From: a bacterium
GTDB lineage: Bacteria; Krumholzibacteriota; Krumholzibacteria; LZORAL124-64-63
Assembly (NCBI GenBank): GCA_003646045.1
Contig: QNDV01000067.1
Span: 1-9,084, forward strand
Length of the DNA: 9,084 bases
Direction: 5' to 3'
How positions within the stretch are numbered: the stretch's first letter is position 1; each line of letters starts with the position of its first letter. Shown piece by piece: positions 1 through 6,664 of this stretch. The notes under the pieces were generated by a model, which made no database searches, was not told the DNA's origin, and saw nothing but the letters and a program-made list of their open reading frames with translations. Both the position numbers and the translations under genes were made by a program.

Positions 1-1
1 G

Positions 2-178
2 AACGCCGATGGCTCGTACGATGTATATGTCGGTCCGGTTGCTCCGGCAGGCAAGGAAGCCAACTGGATGCAGAGTATTCCCGGCAGGGGATGGAATGTT
101 CTCCTGCGCCTCTACGGTCCCCTCGAACCCTGGTTCGAAAGGACCTGGATGCCCGGCGACTTTGAGTTGGTGAAGTAA
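2..178 (+). CDS. DUF1254/DUF1214 domain protein, C-terminal fragment
   Basis: This open frame enters from the left edge and ends at TAA 176-178, giving the last 58 residues of a protein whose start lies outside the window. The visible tail contains YVGPVAPAGKEANW, then GRGWNVLLRLYGPLEPWF and a final W-x-PGD stretch. This pattern (YVGP-x-APxGKExNW, then RLYGPLEPWF) is characteristic of the C-terminal DUF1214 domain of DUF1254/DUF1214 proteins. These are usually exported proteins of unknown biochemical function found widely in proteobacteria and environmental bacteria. The end of the protein looks intact. It lies 222 bases upstream of the outer-membrane protein cluster on the same strand and is separated from it by a hairpin, so it is probably a different transcription unit, although related function is possible. 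The family call is confident; the function is unknown. Confidence 0.85.
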   Translation, partial: NADGSYDVYVGPVAPAGKEANWMQSIPGRGWNVLLRLYGPLEPWFERTWMPGDFELVK

Positions 179-191
179 CCGGCCGTTGAAG

Positions 192-218
192 GCAGGGGGT
201 GAGTAACCCACCCCCTGC
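192..218 (+). terminator. Perfect 10-bp hairpin after the DUF1254/DUF1214 gene
   Basis: GCAGGGGGTG (192-201) pairs perfectly with CACCCCCTGC (209-218) around a 7-base loop, starting 14 bases after the stop codon. The position and G+C-rich stem suit a transcription terminator. What follows is C-rich (TCTCCCCCGTTT) rather than a run of T, so it is not a classical rho-independent terminator. It may act with a factor or serve as an mRNA 3'-end stabiliser. Confidence 0.6.
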
Positions 219-400
219 TCTCCCCCGTTTCAGGTGACGAACCGGTTCTTTCCAATTCGGTCAGTCAGATATGGTCATGCGGGAAATCCGTGCTGACCTG
301 GATACGGATCTGACTTGGGATGCAGACCATGTCGGTTGGCCCATGCCATTTCGATGATCAGGACGGCGTGATTCAAAACCCCGTCCAGGAGGACTTTGTA
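219..400 (+). other. Leader region of the outer-membrane protein cluster
   Basis: This non-coding stretch lies between the first hairpin and the start of the SphA-like gene and should hold the promoter of the three-gene cluster, but I see no convincing -35/-10 pair. It contains several short inverted repeats. GGTCAG 259-264 can pair with CTGACC 293-298, ATCCGT 286-291 with ACGGAT 304-309, and GTCAGAT 264-270 with ATCTGAC 308-314; some of these exclude each other. GGACGG 361-366 can also pair with CCGTCC 381-386, just before the ribosome binding site. An in-frame ATG at 320 would extend the next gene by 27 residues, but the extension looks non-coding. Confidence 0.4.
387..393 (+). promoter_or_regulatory. 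Shine-Dalgarno AGGAGGA deciding the start of the SphA-like gene
   Basis: AGGAGGA lies 7 bases before ATG 401 and is close to a perfect match to the anti-Shine-Dalgarno sequence. It selects ATG 401 over the in-frame ATG at 320, which lacks a comparable site and would put 27 polar residues ahead of the signal peptide. Confidence 0.85.
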
Positions 401-1381
401 ATGAATCGCAGAAATTCTCTTCTGTCCGGAGTGTTACTTGGGATTTTCACCCTGGTTTTCCTGGTGATCCCCAATACCTCACAAGCCCAACTCCTTGGTG
501 CCAATTTCCCCGGTGACTATGGGCTTTCCTCGGCCACCCAGCCCCCACCGGGTTTCTGGCTTTCCGGGGTCTATGTGCGCTATGACGGGGACAAGATCGT
601 GGACAAGAACGGTGACTCAATAGCCATCGACGCCGCTGAGCTGGGCGAACTGGACGTCAACGCTTATGTCCTGGGGGGATGGTTCGTTACCGACGCCACG
701 ATCTTCGGGGGCAACTACGGATTCATGATCTTCCCCAATTGGTCGGACAACACCCTGGAATCACCCATTCTGGGCCTGACCAACAAGTCCGGGACGGCAT
801 TTGGCGACCTTTACGTGCAGCCCTTCAACCTCGGCTGGCACAAGGACCAGGCCGACTACCTGTTCGGTCTCGGCGTCTATGCTCCCACCGGCCGTTACAC
901 CTACGGCGCCAATGACAACACGGGCCTGGGAATGTGGACCTTTGAAGTATCTGCCGGCACCACGCAATACTTCGATGAGGCGAAAACCTGGAATTTAGCT
1001 GGCACAGCCTTCTTCGAGACACACACCGAGAAAAAGGGTACGGACCAGAAGGTCGGTAACATCCTGACCATCGAGGGGGGCCTGGGCAAGTCCTTCATGA
1101 ATGGAGGCCTGAACCTCGGGCTGGCCTACGTCGCCCAGTGGAAATTGAGCGACGACCAGTTGGGGAAGGACCTTGAAGACGTGTTGGATGGCTACGACCC
1201 CGGCAAGAACCGTGGCTACGGCCTGGGTCCCGAGGCTGTTCTTGCTATTGCGCGGAATGACAAGCTTATCGGCACCGTAAGTCTCCGCTATCTCTGGGAG
1301 ACCGGTGTCCGCTCAAGTGTGCAAGGAAGCACATTCGTGCTTACCGGGGCTTTCCCCATACCCAGTATGTCCCTGAAGTAG
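401..1381 (+). CDS. SphA / MetA-pathway-like outer-membrane protein
   Basis: This 326-residue protein belongs to the outer-membrane group often named 'SphA family' or 'putative MetA-pathway of phenol degradation' (Pfam Phenol_MetA_deg). Members are predicted beta-barrels linked to uptake of hydrophobic or aromatic compounds. In Pseudomonas aeruginosa the name-giving gene responds to sphingosine. The start at 401 gives a clean signal peptide: MNRR, a hydrophobic core to about residue 26, then a likely cleavage at SQA|Q near residue 31. After cleavage comes GANFPGDYG, typical of this family, then alternating hydrophobic/aromatic strands, GLGVYAPTGRY in the middle and amphipathic strands to the end. 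It is the first of three closely spaced genes; the next starts 12 bases after its TAG. The substrate cannot be read from the sequence. The family call is confident; the transport role is an inference from the family. Confidence 0.85.
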   Translation: MNRRNSLLSGVLLGIFTLVFLVIPNTSQAQLLGANFPGDYGLSSATQPPPGFWLSGVYVRYDGDKIVDKNGDSIAIDAAELGELDVNAYVLGGWFVTDATIFGGNYGFMIFPNWSDNTLESPILGLTNKSGTAFGDLYVQPFNLGWHKDQADYLFGLGVYAPTGRYTYGANDNTGLGMWTFEVSAGTTQYFDEAKTWNLAGTAFFETHTEKKGTDQKVGNILTIEGGLGKSFMNGGLNLGLAYVAQWKLSDDQLGKDLEDVLDGYDPGKNRGYGLGPEAVLAIARNDKLIGTVSLRYLWETGVRSSVQGSTFVLTGAFPIPSMSLK

Positions 1382-1393
1382 AGATCCAAGCCG

Positions 1394-2767
1394 ATGGAAC
1401 CGGATATGTATATTTCGCACAGGGGTCGAGGTCGGGCGCTGCGGTACCTGTTTCTTGCGGTGGTGATATTGCTGTGGGGGACTCCGGGCATCGCCAAGCT
1501 GGTGACCATTACGGATATTCCACGTGGAATTTCCGATAATCTCGCCTTCGGGGAAATCGTCCGGGAGATCCGTATTGTAGGCAACCACCACACACGTGAA
1601 AGCGTGATCAGGTTAGCCTTCAAATCCCAGGTTGGACACACCTACACACAGGAAAACGCCCGCTTGGACCTGCTCTGGATCTCCCGGATGGGCTCCTTTA
1701 CTGCCGTGTCTTTCGCCACCGAACCGGCACCCGACGGGATCATCCTGGTGGCGACCGTGGCTGAGACGTCACCGTATATCCCCTCATTGAGCATGGCGCT
1801 GACCCAGGAAAACGGCTTTGAGATAGGTCCGTCCATTTCCTCAAGTAACCTGTTCGGGACCGCCGCCCGGGCTTCGGCCTACGTCCGGTTCGGCGGGGCC
1901 AACAACGCCGGTTTCCGCTATGCGGACCCCCAGTTGCCGGGACGAAGCTTTCTGTTCGGCCACCGGTTAGAATATTTTCACAGGGAGCGCACCAACAAGC
2001 TGCAGGAATTCGAAGAAACCACGGATGAGTTCTTCTACGAATTCCTGCAGTCGACCACCGACGAAATGCGCACGGGATTCCGTTTCCGGTACATGGCCCT
2101 GAAGTCGGACCGGGACGGTGTGACCCTCGGTGCCGACAATTATGACCATATCCCTTCCTTTGGGGTCTTCGTCCAGAACGACTCCCGCAATTCGGTCTAC
2201 CCAACGGGCGGATGGTATCTGGACCTGGAAGTGGCGAAGTACGGAATATTCGGCGGTGACGCCGACTATTGGCGCCTGGATCTGGATGTGCGGCGCTACC
2301 TCCCTGTTCCGTCGTTTGGCGACAGGCACTCATTGGCGCTCAGTTCCTTCGCGTCCCTGGTGCCGGGGGAATTAGGCGTCAACATCCCCTTGCACCAGGA
2401 ATTCTTCATCGGCGGCACAAACTCGGTGCGCGGGTGGTCGCTGGGTTCGCGCCAAGGCCGGAATCAATGGCTCAACACCTTTGAATACTGGTACCGGTTG
2501 ATGGACCAGAAGACATGGCAAGCCTGGTTCATCAAGTGGCGGATGGGGTTTCAGGTGGGAGCCTTTGGCGACTTGGGCACGGCCTGGTCGGACTATGAGG
2601 ATCTCGAGAGCAACATGATAGGCGGCGGCGGTGTGGGTTTCCGGTTGACCATGCCGGTTGTCACGATGTTCCGGTTCGATGTTGCTTATGGCGAAGATGA
2701 CTTCAGTTTCCGGATGTTCATTGGTGGTGGAGAGAAGCCGATTTCACAAAAGAATCGTGTACGTTGA
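1394..2767 (+). CDS. Omp85-superfamily (BamA/TamA-like) protein with one POTRA domain
   Basis: This protein of 457 residues (453 if ATG 1406 is used) is a short Omp85 family member. Omp85 proteins insert barrel proteins into, or move proteins across, the outer membrane. A basic N-terminus and hydrophobic stretch (about residues 15-33) form the export signal. Residues about 55-126 read as one POTRA domain: IRIVGN near the start, a central G-x-x-Y, then RMGSFTAV and a closing VAE. The barrel follows from about 130 and has the Omp85 hallmarks NDSRNSVYPTGGW (262-274), the loop-6 motif GGTNSVRGW (340-348) and AFGDLGTAW (390-398). BamA normally has about five POTRA domains and TamA three, so this is a reduced form. 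The likely last strand (FSFRMFIG) is followed by about 13 polar, basic residues instead of ending in an aromatic residue. Neither candidate start has a strong Shine-Dalgarno sequence, so translation may depend on the gene upstream. The client is unknown. Confidence 0.88.
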   Translation: MEPDMYISHRGRGRALRYLFLAVVILLWGTPGIAKLVTITDIPRGISDNLAFGEIVREIRIVGNHHTRESVIRLAFKSQVGHTYTQENARLDLLWISRMGSFTAVSFATEPAPDGIILVATVAETSPYIPSLSMALTQENGFEIGPSISSSNLFGTAARASAYVRFGGANNAGFRYADPQLPGRSFLFGHRLEYFHRERTNKLQEFEETTDEFFYEFLQSTTDEMRTGFRFRYMALKSDRDGVTLGADNYDHIPSFGVFVQNDSRNSVYPTGGWYLDLEVAKYGIFGGDADYWRLDLDVRRYLPVPSFGDRHSLALSSFASLVPGELGVNIPLHQEFFIGGTNSVRGWSLGSRQGRNQWLNTFEYWYRLMDQKTWQAWFIKWRMGFQVGAFGDLGTAWSDYEDLESNMIGGGGVGFRLTMPVVTMFRFDVAYGEDDFSFRMFIGGGEKPISQKNRVR

Positions 2768-2776
2768 CTCAAATGC

Positions 2777-2782
2777 GAGGAG
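2777..2782 (+). promoter_or_regulatory. Shine-Dalgarno GAGGAG for the second MetA-like barrel gene
   Basis: GAGGAG lies 6 bases before ATG 2789, inside the 21-base gap after the Omp85 gene. It fixes the start, and the short gap supports co-transcription. Confidence 0.8.
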
Positions 2783-2788
2783 CTCGAA

Positions 2789-3589
2789 ATGCTTAGAAGA
2801 AGTCTTGTTGCTTTGGTTTGCCTGTCCTGTTTGGCCTATCCGTGTATCGCGGCGGACGGCAACAATGCCGCGGCTCTGGCCAAGGTGGCCCAGAATCCCC
2901 TGGCGACGATGGTGACCCTGCCCCTGCAGGCGAACTACAACACCGGATTCGGTGATTTCGACCGCACGCTTTACTCCCTCAACGTCCAACCGGTCATCCC
3001 TTTTCCGGGAGAAAACCTGAACGTTATCGTCCGGACCATTCTACCTTTCAACAGCGTTCCCCTGGGAGAATTCGACTCCAGTTTCGGGATAGGGGACGCC
3101 AATTTGAGCGTTTACTTTTCTCCCAACAGTTCCGGCAGCGTTACCTGGGGAGCGGGCCCAATATTCGGATTGCCGTCAGCCTCCAATCCCGAACTCATGG
3201 GTTCCGGGAAATGGGGAGCCGGGCCGGCGGGGATCCTCTTTATCATGACCGGGAAGTGGACCATGGGTGCACTGGCGTCGAATACCTGGTCGTTTGCCGG
3301 TGACAAGGACCGGGAAAGCTACAACAAATTCCTGGGTCAGTACTTCATCAACTACAACTTCGGCGGGGGTTGGGCCCTGGGTACCGCTCCGATCGTCACG
3401 GCCGATTGGAATGCGGATTCGGGCGAGCAGTGGACGGTACCCTTTGGACTTCAAATTTCCAAGGTCACTCATTTCGGGTCGCGACCGGTCAACCTCCTGG
3501 TTGGTTACTACCACAACTCCGAACATCAGACCGGCGGCGCCCAGAATCAGACCCGGGTGCAGATCAATTTCATGTTTCCCGGGGGATGA
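2789..3589 (+). CDS. MetA-pathway-like outer-membrane barrel ('neuromedin U' group)
   Basis: This 266-residue exported protein resembles a bacterial outer-membrane group that databases often label 'neuromedin U' or 'transporter', within the phenol MetA clan. The vertebrate peptide name is a mislabel with no functional meaning here. The signal peptide is MLRRSLVALVCLSCLAYPCIA, with cleavage probably at CIA|AD near residue 21. Family features are LAKVAQNPLA (about 30-39), LNVQPVIPFPGENLNVIVRT (about 64-83), FGIGDANLSVYFSP, the GKWGAGP segment in the middle, WSFAGDKDR, and TADWNADSGEQWTVPFG near the C-terminus. These fit successive antiparallel strands. Two Cys residues fall within the signal peptide, but there is no clear lipobox. 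It is the last gene of the three-barrel cluster and is followed by a hairpin. The family call is confident; the transported substrate is not known. Confidence 0.85.
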   Translation: MLRRSLVALVCLSCLAYPCIAADGNNAAALAKVAQNPLATMVTLPLQANYNTGFGDFDRTLYSLNVQPVIPFPGENLNVIVRTILPFNSVPLGEFDSSFGIGDANLSVYFSPNSSGSVTWGAGPIFGLPSASNPELMGSGKWGAGPAGILFIMTGKWTMGALASNTWSFAGDKDRESYNKFLGQYFINYNFGGGWALGTAPIVTADWNADSGEQWTVPFGLQISKVTHFGSRPVNLLVGYYHNSEHQTGGAQNQTRVQINFMFPGG

Positions 3590-3597
3590 AATAATTA

Positions 3598-3634
3598 CCC
3601 GGTGGGTGGGGACAAAGCACCGCCACTTACCGGG
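3598..3634 (+). terminator. Possible terminator hairpin after the outer-membrane protein cluster
   Basis: CCCGGTGGGTGG (3598-3609) can pair with CCACTTACCGGG (3623-3634) as a 12-bp stem containing two G-U pairs and a 13-base loop. It starts 9 bases after the stop codon. There is no T-run after it, so it resembles the hairpin at 192-218 rather than the classical terminator at 6561-6583. It would separate the barrel cluster from the CorA gene. Confidence 0.45.
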
Positions 3635-3687
3635 ACTGTCGGGAAGAACCGGGGATACGCTACCAGAACCGAATCGGAGACCGGGAC

Positions 3688-4650
3688 ATGAAGACGACCA
3701 GCATAGCGATCGAACCCGACGGCAATCTCCGCCAGTTACCCGAGGAACAAGCGCTCACCGGCTGGCGAGACGGCCAGGGGCCCTTCTGGATAGATCTGGA
3801 GGGGGATGCCGTGGAAGAGATGGTCGCGTGGTTGCTCCAACTCGGCCTCGACCCGAAACTGATGGACCTGCTCCAGACCGGTGAACACGACAGCAAGATC
3901 CTGCCGTTCGACGCCGCGGTCTACTTCGAGTACCCGGTCATGTCGGAGGACGAGGACCGGGATCCCGAGCTGTTCGGCTGGCTCTGCCTCGACCGCCTCG
4001 TGGTGACCATGCGCGAGCGGCCAGTCACTGATTCGCCGCTGGCCAAGGCCGCCCTGCCCCGGTTGCGGCTACAGGAGCCTAACGTCACAAGCCTGGTCAG
4101 CGGCCTGATCATCGTCCATTCCATGCACCTGCGCCGTCACGCCAACGTGTTGCGCGATTGCGTGCGTCGCCTCGCCGACCGCATGGACGACGATCCCGGG
4201 TCTGTACCCCTGGCCGACATCCTCAAGCTGAAGCACAAGATCCTGGTACTCGACGGCGTGGCCAGCGACCAGCTCGCCGCCTTTGATGTGCTGCGGGCCG
4301 TCGACGTGCCGGTGCTCCACATGACGCAGGTGGCCGATTACTTCCAGATCGCACTGGGCAATTCCCGCGCCACCGACCGTGGCATCGACCGCCTGGATAG
4401 CGGCGCGCGCAATCTGCAGCAGCGCCACGAGTCGGCGCAGCAGGACAAGACCAACCGGCGCCTGGCCATGCTCACCATCCTCTCGGCGATCTTCTCGCCT
4501 CTCACGCTGCTGGCGGGGATCTATGGTATGAACTTCGAGTACATGCCGGAGCTGGGATACCGGTACGCCTACTTCATCGCACTGGGGGCGATGGTGGTGA
4601 TCGGCGGTGGCCTCTACTGGTACCTGCGGTCGCGGGGCTGGTTGAAGTGA
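3688..4650 (+). CDS. CorA-family divalent metal ion transporter
   Basis: This 320-residue inner-membrane protein belongs to the CorA/ZntB family, homopentamers that carry Mg2+ or related divalent cations. The cytoplasmic N-terminal part includes WIDLEG (34-39) and LGLDPKLMDLL (52-62), typical of the family, then a long helical stalk rich in Asp, Arg and Gln (about 140-258). Transmembrane helix 1 spans about 260-279 and ends in the GMN selectivity signature (280-282), followed by FEYMPEL, close to the usual FEHMPEL loop. Helix 2 spans about 293-313, with a short basic tail. The length is normal for CorA. GGAGA at 3676-3680 lies 7 bases before the ATG and supports this start. The loop alone does not settle whether it carries Mg2+, Co2+/Ni2+ or exports Zn2+. 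By eye it uses more G/C third positions than the barrel genes before it, and it probably has its own promoter. Confidence 0.92.
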   Translation: MKTTSIAIEPDGNLRQLPEEQALTGWRDGQGPFWIDLEGDAVEEMVAWLLQLGLDPKLMDLLQTGEHDSKILPFDAAVYFEYPVMSEDEDRDPELFGWLCLDRLVVTMRERPVTDSPLAKAALPRLRLQEPNVTSLVSGLIIVHSMHLRRHANVLRDCVRRLADRMDDDPGSVPLADILKLKHKILVLDGVASDQLAAFDVLRAVDVPVLHMTQVADYFQIALGNSRATDRGIDRLDSGARNLQQRHESAQQDKTNRRLAMLTILSAIFSPLTLLAGIYGMNFEYMPELGYRYAYFIALGAMVVIGGGLYWYLRSRGWLK

Positions 4651-4782
4651 CCGACAAAAGGCTCCACGCCCACCTGAAAGCGGCCATGGAGTGCAGACAT
4701 GTCACGGGGACGCAGTTACCTGGAACAGGCCGGATTCCTCCGGCTTCCCGTCTTCTGTCCAGAGACCCGAACAGGATGTGTG
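4651..4782 (+). other. Gap between the CorA and phosphatase genes with a short hairpin
   Basis: The open frame of the phosphatase runs upstream to ATG 4699, but those 28 codons lie ahead of a good signal peptide and have no good ribosome site, so they are treated as non-coding. GCCGGA (4729-4734) pairs with TCCGGC (4739-4744) around TTCC. A moderately T-containing TTCCCGTCTTCT follows, so this may be a weak terminator for the CorA gene. No clear promoter is visible. Confidence 0.35.
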
Positions 4783-6477
4783 ATGATGAAGTGGCAATCA
4801 AGACTGGGTGTCCTTTTGTTCATGGCGTATGCAGCGGGAAGTCTTGCTGAGCCCGCCCCGCCGAAGCTGATTCTGCAGATTACGGTGGATCAGCTGCGTG
4901 GGGACATGGCTGGCTGGTACCTGGACAGGATGGGCGAGGGCGGATTCCGCTATTTGCTGGAGCAGGGTGTCGTCTTCAAGGATGCCCACCACGCCCATGC
5001 GAATACCGAAACGGTGGTGGGGCACACGACACTGGCAACAGGTGCGCATCCCGCCGCGCACGGCATGGTGGCGAACGTCTGGTTCGACCGCAAGAGCGGA
5101 AGGTTGGCCTATAACATCGAGGATGCCCGATACCATATCCTTTCCGCAGGTGCCGATATCGATGAAGCCACGGAGATTGATTCCTCGCAGATAATCGCCT
5201 CAACCGATGGACGCTCGCCCGCCAACATCCTGGTTTCCACTTTCAGCGATGAGCTGTTCCTGCGCTCTAACGGCAAGGCCAAGATCTTCGGTGTTTCGGT
5301 CAAAGACCGGGGGGCGATCACGCTGGCTGGTCACGTAGGAAAGGCCTTCTGGTTCTCCAAGGCAACGGGCGAGTTCATCACCAGCTCCTACTACTACGAC
5401 GAATATCCGGAGTGGGTGAATGCCTGGAACCAGCAGAAAAAGCCCCTCGCCTACGATGGAAGATCTTGGGAGTTGCTGCACGACCGCTCGACCTACCTTT
5501 TCGGGAATGATGACGACTGCCCGTGGGAGATGGATATCAGCGGGTTTGGCATAACGATTCCACATCAATACGGTTCGGCATCGAATCCGAGCTTTATGAA
5601 CTACCTGACGTTCAGCCCGGCTGGCGACGAACTGACACTGGATTTTGCGAAGACGGTTCTCGATGCCGAACAATTGGGACAGGACGAGGTGACGGATTTC
5701 CTGGCAGTCAGTTTTTCCACCACGGATTACGTTGGGCACATCTTTGGTCCGTCGAGTCTCGAAGCGGAAGACAACTTGTTGCGATTGGATCGGACGCTGG
5801 CTGATCTGTTTGCCTATGTGGATCAGCGGGTCGGATTGGCCAACACGTTGATCGTACTTTCTGCCGACCACGGTGGCCCGGACGCACCGGGTTTTCTCCA
5901 GGCGCGGGGGATCGACTCTGGTTATGTCTCGCCGGACCACTGGGACAAGGAACCGGCGATCGCGGCGCTGAAGGAACAGTTTGGCATTGGGCAGGAATTG
6001 ATTCTTGATTTCTTCCCGCCCTACGTCTATCTCGACCGTCAACTCATCAGGGAAAAGGGGTTGGATCAGGGCGAAGTGGAGCAGGCAATCGCCTCCGAGT
6101 TGATGAACGTCAAGGGGATCGCGCTCGCGGTTTCGAGTACGGCCTTGCGGGAAAACCAATTGCCCGACACCCCGCTTCTGCGCGCGGCGCTGAACAACTT
6201 CAATCCCCAGCGATCGGGCGATGTCCTCGTGCTTTTCCAATCGAATTATTTTGTCAACGATTTCCACGGAGAAATCGTGGCGGCGAATCACGGTGGAGCA
6301 TGGAACTACGACACCTTTGTTCCGGTCATCTTTGCCGTATGCGACCTGAACCCGGTAGAAGTATATCGTCGTGTCGAAACCGTGGATGTTGCACGGACGC
6401 TATCCGCATGGATGGGCATCAAGCCGCCGTCAGGTTGCGCAGGGAAGGTGCTGGTGGAGGTCTTGAACGGGAAATGA
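4783..6477 (+). CDS. Secreted PafA-like alkaline phosphatase
   Basis: This 564-residue protein of the alkaline phosphatase superfamily (type I phosphodiesterase/nucleotide pyrophosphatase fold) resembles PafA, a periplasmic, Ca-independent phosphomonoesterase that releases phosphate from organic esters. ATG 4783 (or 4786) follows AGGA at 4773-4776 and gives a signal peptide MMKWQSRLGVLLFMAYAAGSLA with cleavage near SLA|E. From this start the expected residues are present: metal ligand D36 (VDQLRGD), nucleophile T77 (ETVVGH), N98 (ANVWFD), K174 and R176 (VKDRGAI), D315 and H319 (DYVGH), D362 and H363 (SADHGG) and H503 (ANHGG). As I recall PafA numbering, the D-to-T (41), T-to-N (21) and D315-to-D362 (47) spacings match. 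The K-x-R pair indicates a monoesterase rather than a diesterase. Length is close to PafA (about 546). It is followed by a strong terminator and appears to be a single-gene unit. Confidence 0.9.
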   Translation: MMKWQSRLGVLLFMAYAAGSLAEPAPPKLILQITVDQLRGDMAGWYLDRMGEGGFRYLLEQGVVFKDAHHAHANTETVVGHTTLATGAHPAAHGMVANVWFDRKSGRLAYNIEDARYHILSAGADIDEATEIDSSQIIASTDGRSPANILVSTFSDELFLRSNGKAKIFGVSVKDRGAITLAGHVGKAFWFSKATGEFITSSYYYDEYPEWVNAWNQQKKPLAYDGRSWELLHDRSTYLFGNDDDCPWEMDISGFGITIPHQYGSASNPSFMNYLTFSPAGDELTLDFAKTVLDAEQLGQDEVTDFLAVSFSTTDYVGHIFGPSSLEAEDNLLRLDRTLADLFAYVDQRVGLANTLIVLSADHGGPDAPGFLQARGIDSGYVSPDHWDKEPAIAALKEQFGIGQELILDFFPPYVYLDRQLIREKGLDQGEVEQAIASELMNVKGIALAVSSTALRENQLPDTPLLRAALNNFNPQRSGDVLVLFQSNYFVNDFHGEIVAANHGGAWNYDTFVPVIFAVCDLNPVEVYRRVETVDVARTLSAWMGIKPPSGCAGKVLVEVLNGK

Positions 6478-6509
6478 ATCTCCACATCCGACCCTCCACC
6501 GCCGGTCCA

Positions 6510-6533
6510 GTCAGCGGGCCAGACCCCGCTGAC
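6510..6533 (+). terminator. Perfect 9-bp hairpin after the phosphatase gene
   Basis: GTCAGCGGG (6510-6518) pairs exactly with CCCGCTGAC (6525-6533) around the loop CCAGAC, 32 bases after the stop. It has no T-run and sits 27 bases before the classical terminator. It may protect the 3' end of the message or assist termination. Confidence 0.5.
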
Positions 6534-6560
6534 AGGTAATATCCGCCTTTAACACATGAT

Positions 6561-6583
6561 AATCCGCCTAGCGGATTTTTTTT
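6561..6583 (+). terminator. Rho-independent terminator of the phosphatase gene
   Basis: AATCCGC (6561-6567) pairs with GCGGATT (6571-6577) around the loop CTA, and eight T residues run from 6576 to 6583. This is the textbook arrangement and the only one in the window with a real T-tract. It implies that the following gene has its own promoter within 6584-6650. Confidence 0.85.
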
Positions 6584-6651
6584 GTCCGGTTTGCTCTCCG
6601 TTTCACGTAACAACAGGCACGGGTCGGGATGTCCCCGCATCCGCCTGCGTC

Positions 6652-6657
6652 AGGAGA
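6652..6657 (+). promoter_or_regulatory. Shine-Dalgarno AGGAGA deciding the start of the sorting-domain gene
   Basis: AGGAGA lies 7 bases before ATG 6665. It selects this ATG over the in-frame ATG at 6629, which would place 12 Pro/Ser-rich residues before the signal peptide. Confidence 0.8.
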
Positions 6658-6664
6658 ACGCCCC

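Noticed and set aside
320..400. An N-terminal extension of the SphA-like protein from ATG 320.
   Set aside because: The extension is polar and lies ahead of the signal peptide. AGGAGGA 7 bases before ATG 401 fixes the start.
3267..3884. A 205-residue open frame spanning the end of the second MetA-like gene and the start of the CorA gene.
   Set aside because: It runs across two real genes in another frame, has no signal or motif, and is Arg/Pro/Thr-rich as shadow frames are.
4718..4734. TACCTGGAACAGGCCGG resembles TATCTGGAACAGGCCGG in the sorting-domain gene (about 6877-6893), suggesting a shared remnant.
   Set aside because: The match is only about 17 bases with one mismatch, flanking bases do not match, and it can arise by chance in G+C-rich sequence. 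No larger duplicated block is present.
4699..4782. An N-terminal extension of the phosphatase from ATG 4699.
   Set aside because: The 28 extra residues would precede a normal signal peptide, and no good ribosome site precedes 4699. ATG 4783 has AGGA upstream.
5200..6291. A 363-residue minus-strand open frame opposite the phosphatase gene.
   Set aside because: It lies opposite a gene with all PafA catalytic residues and shows no domain pattern of its own.
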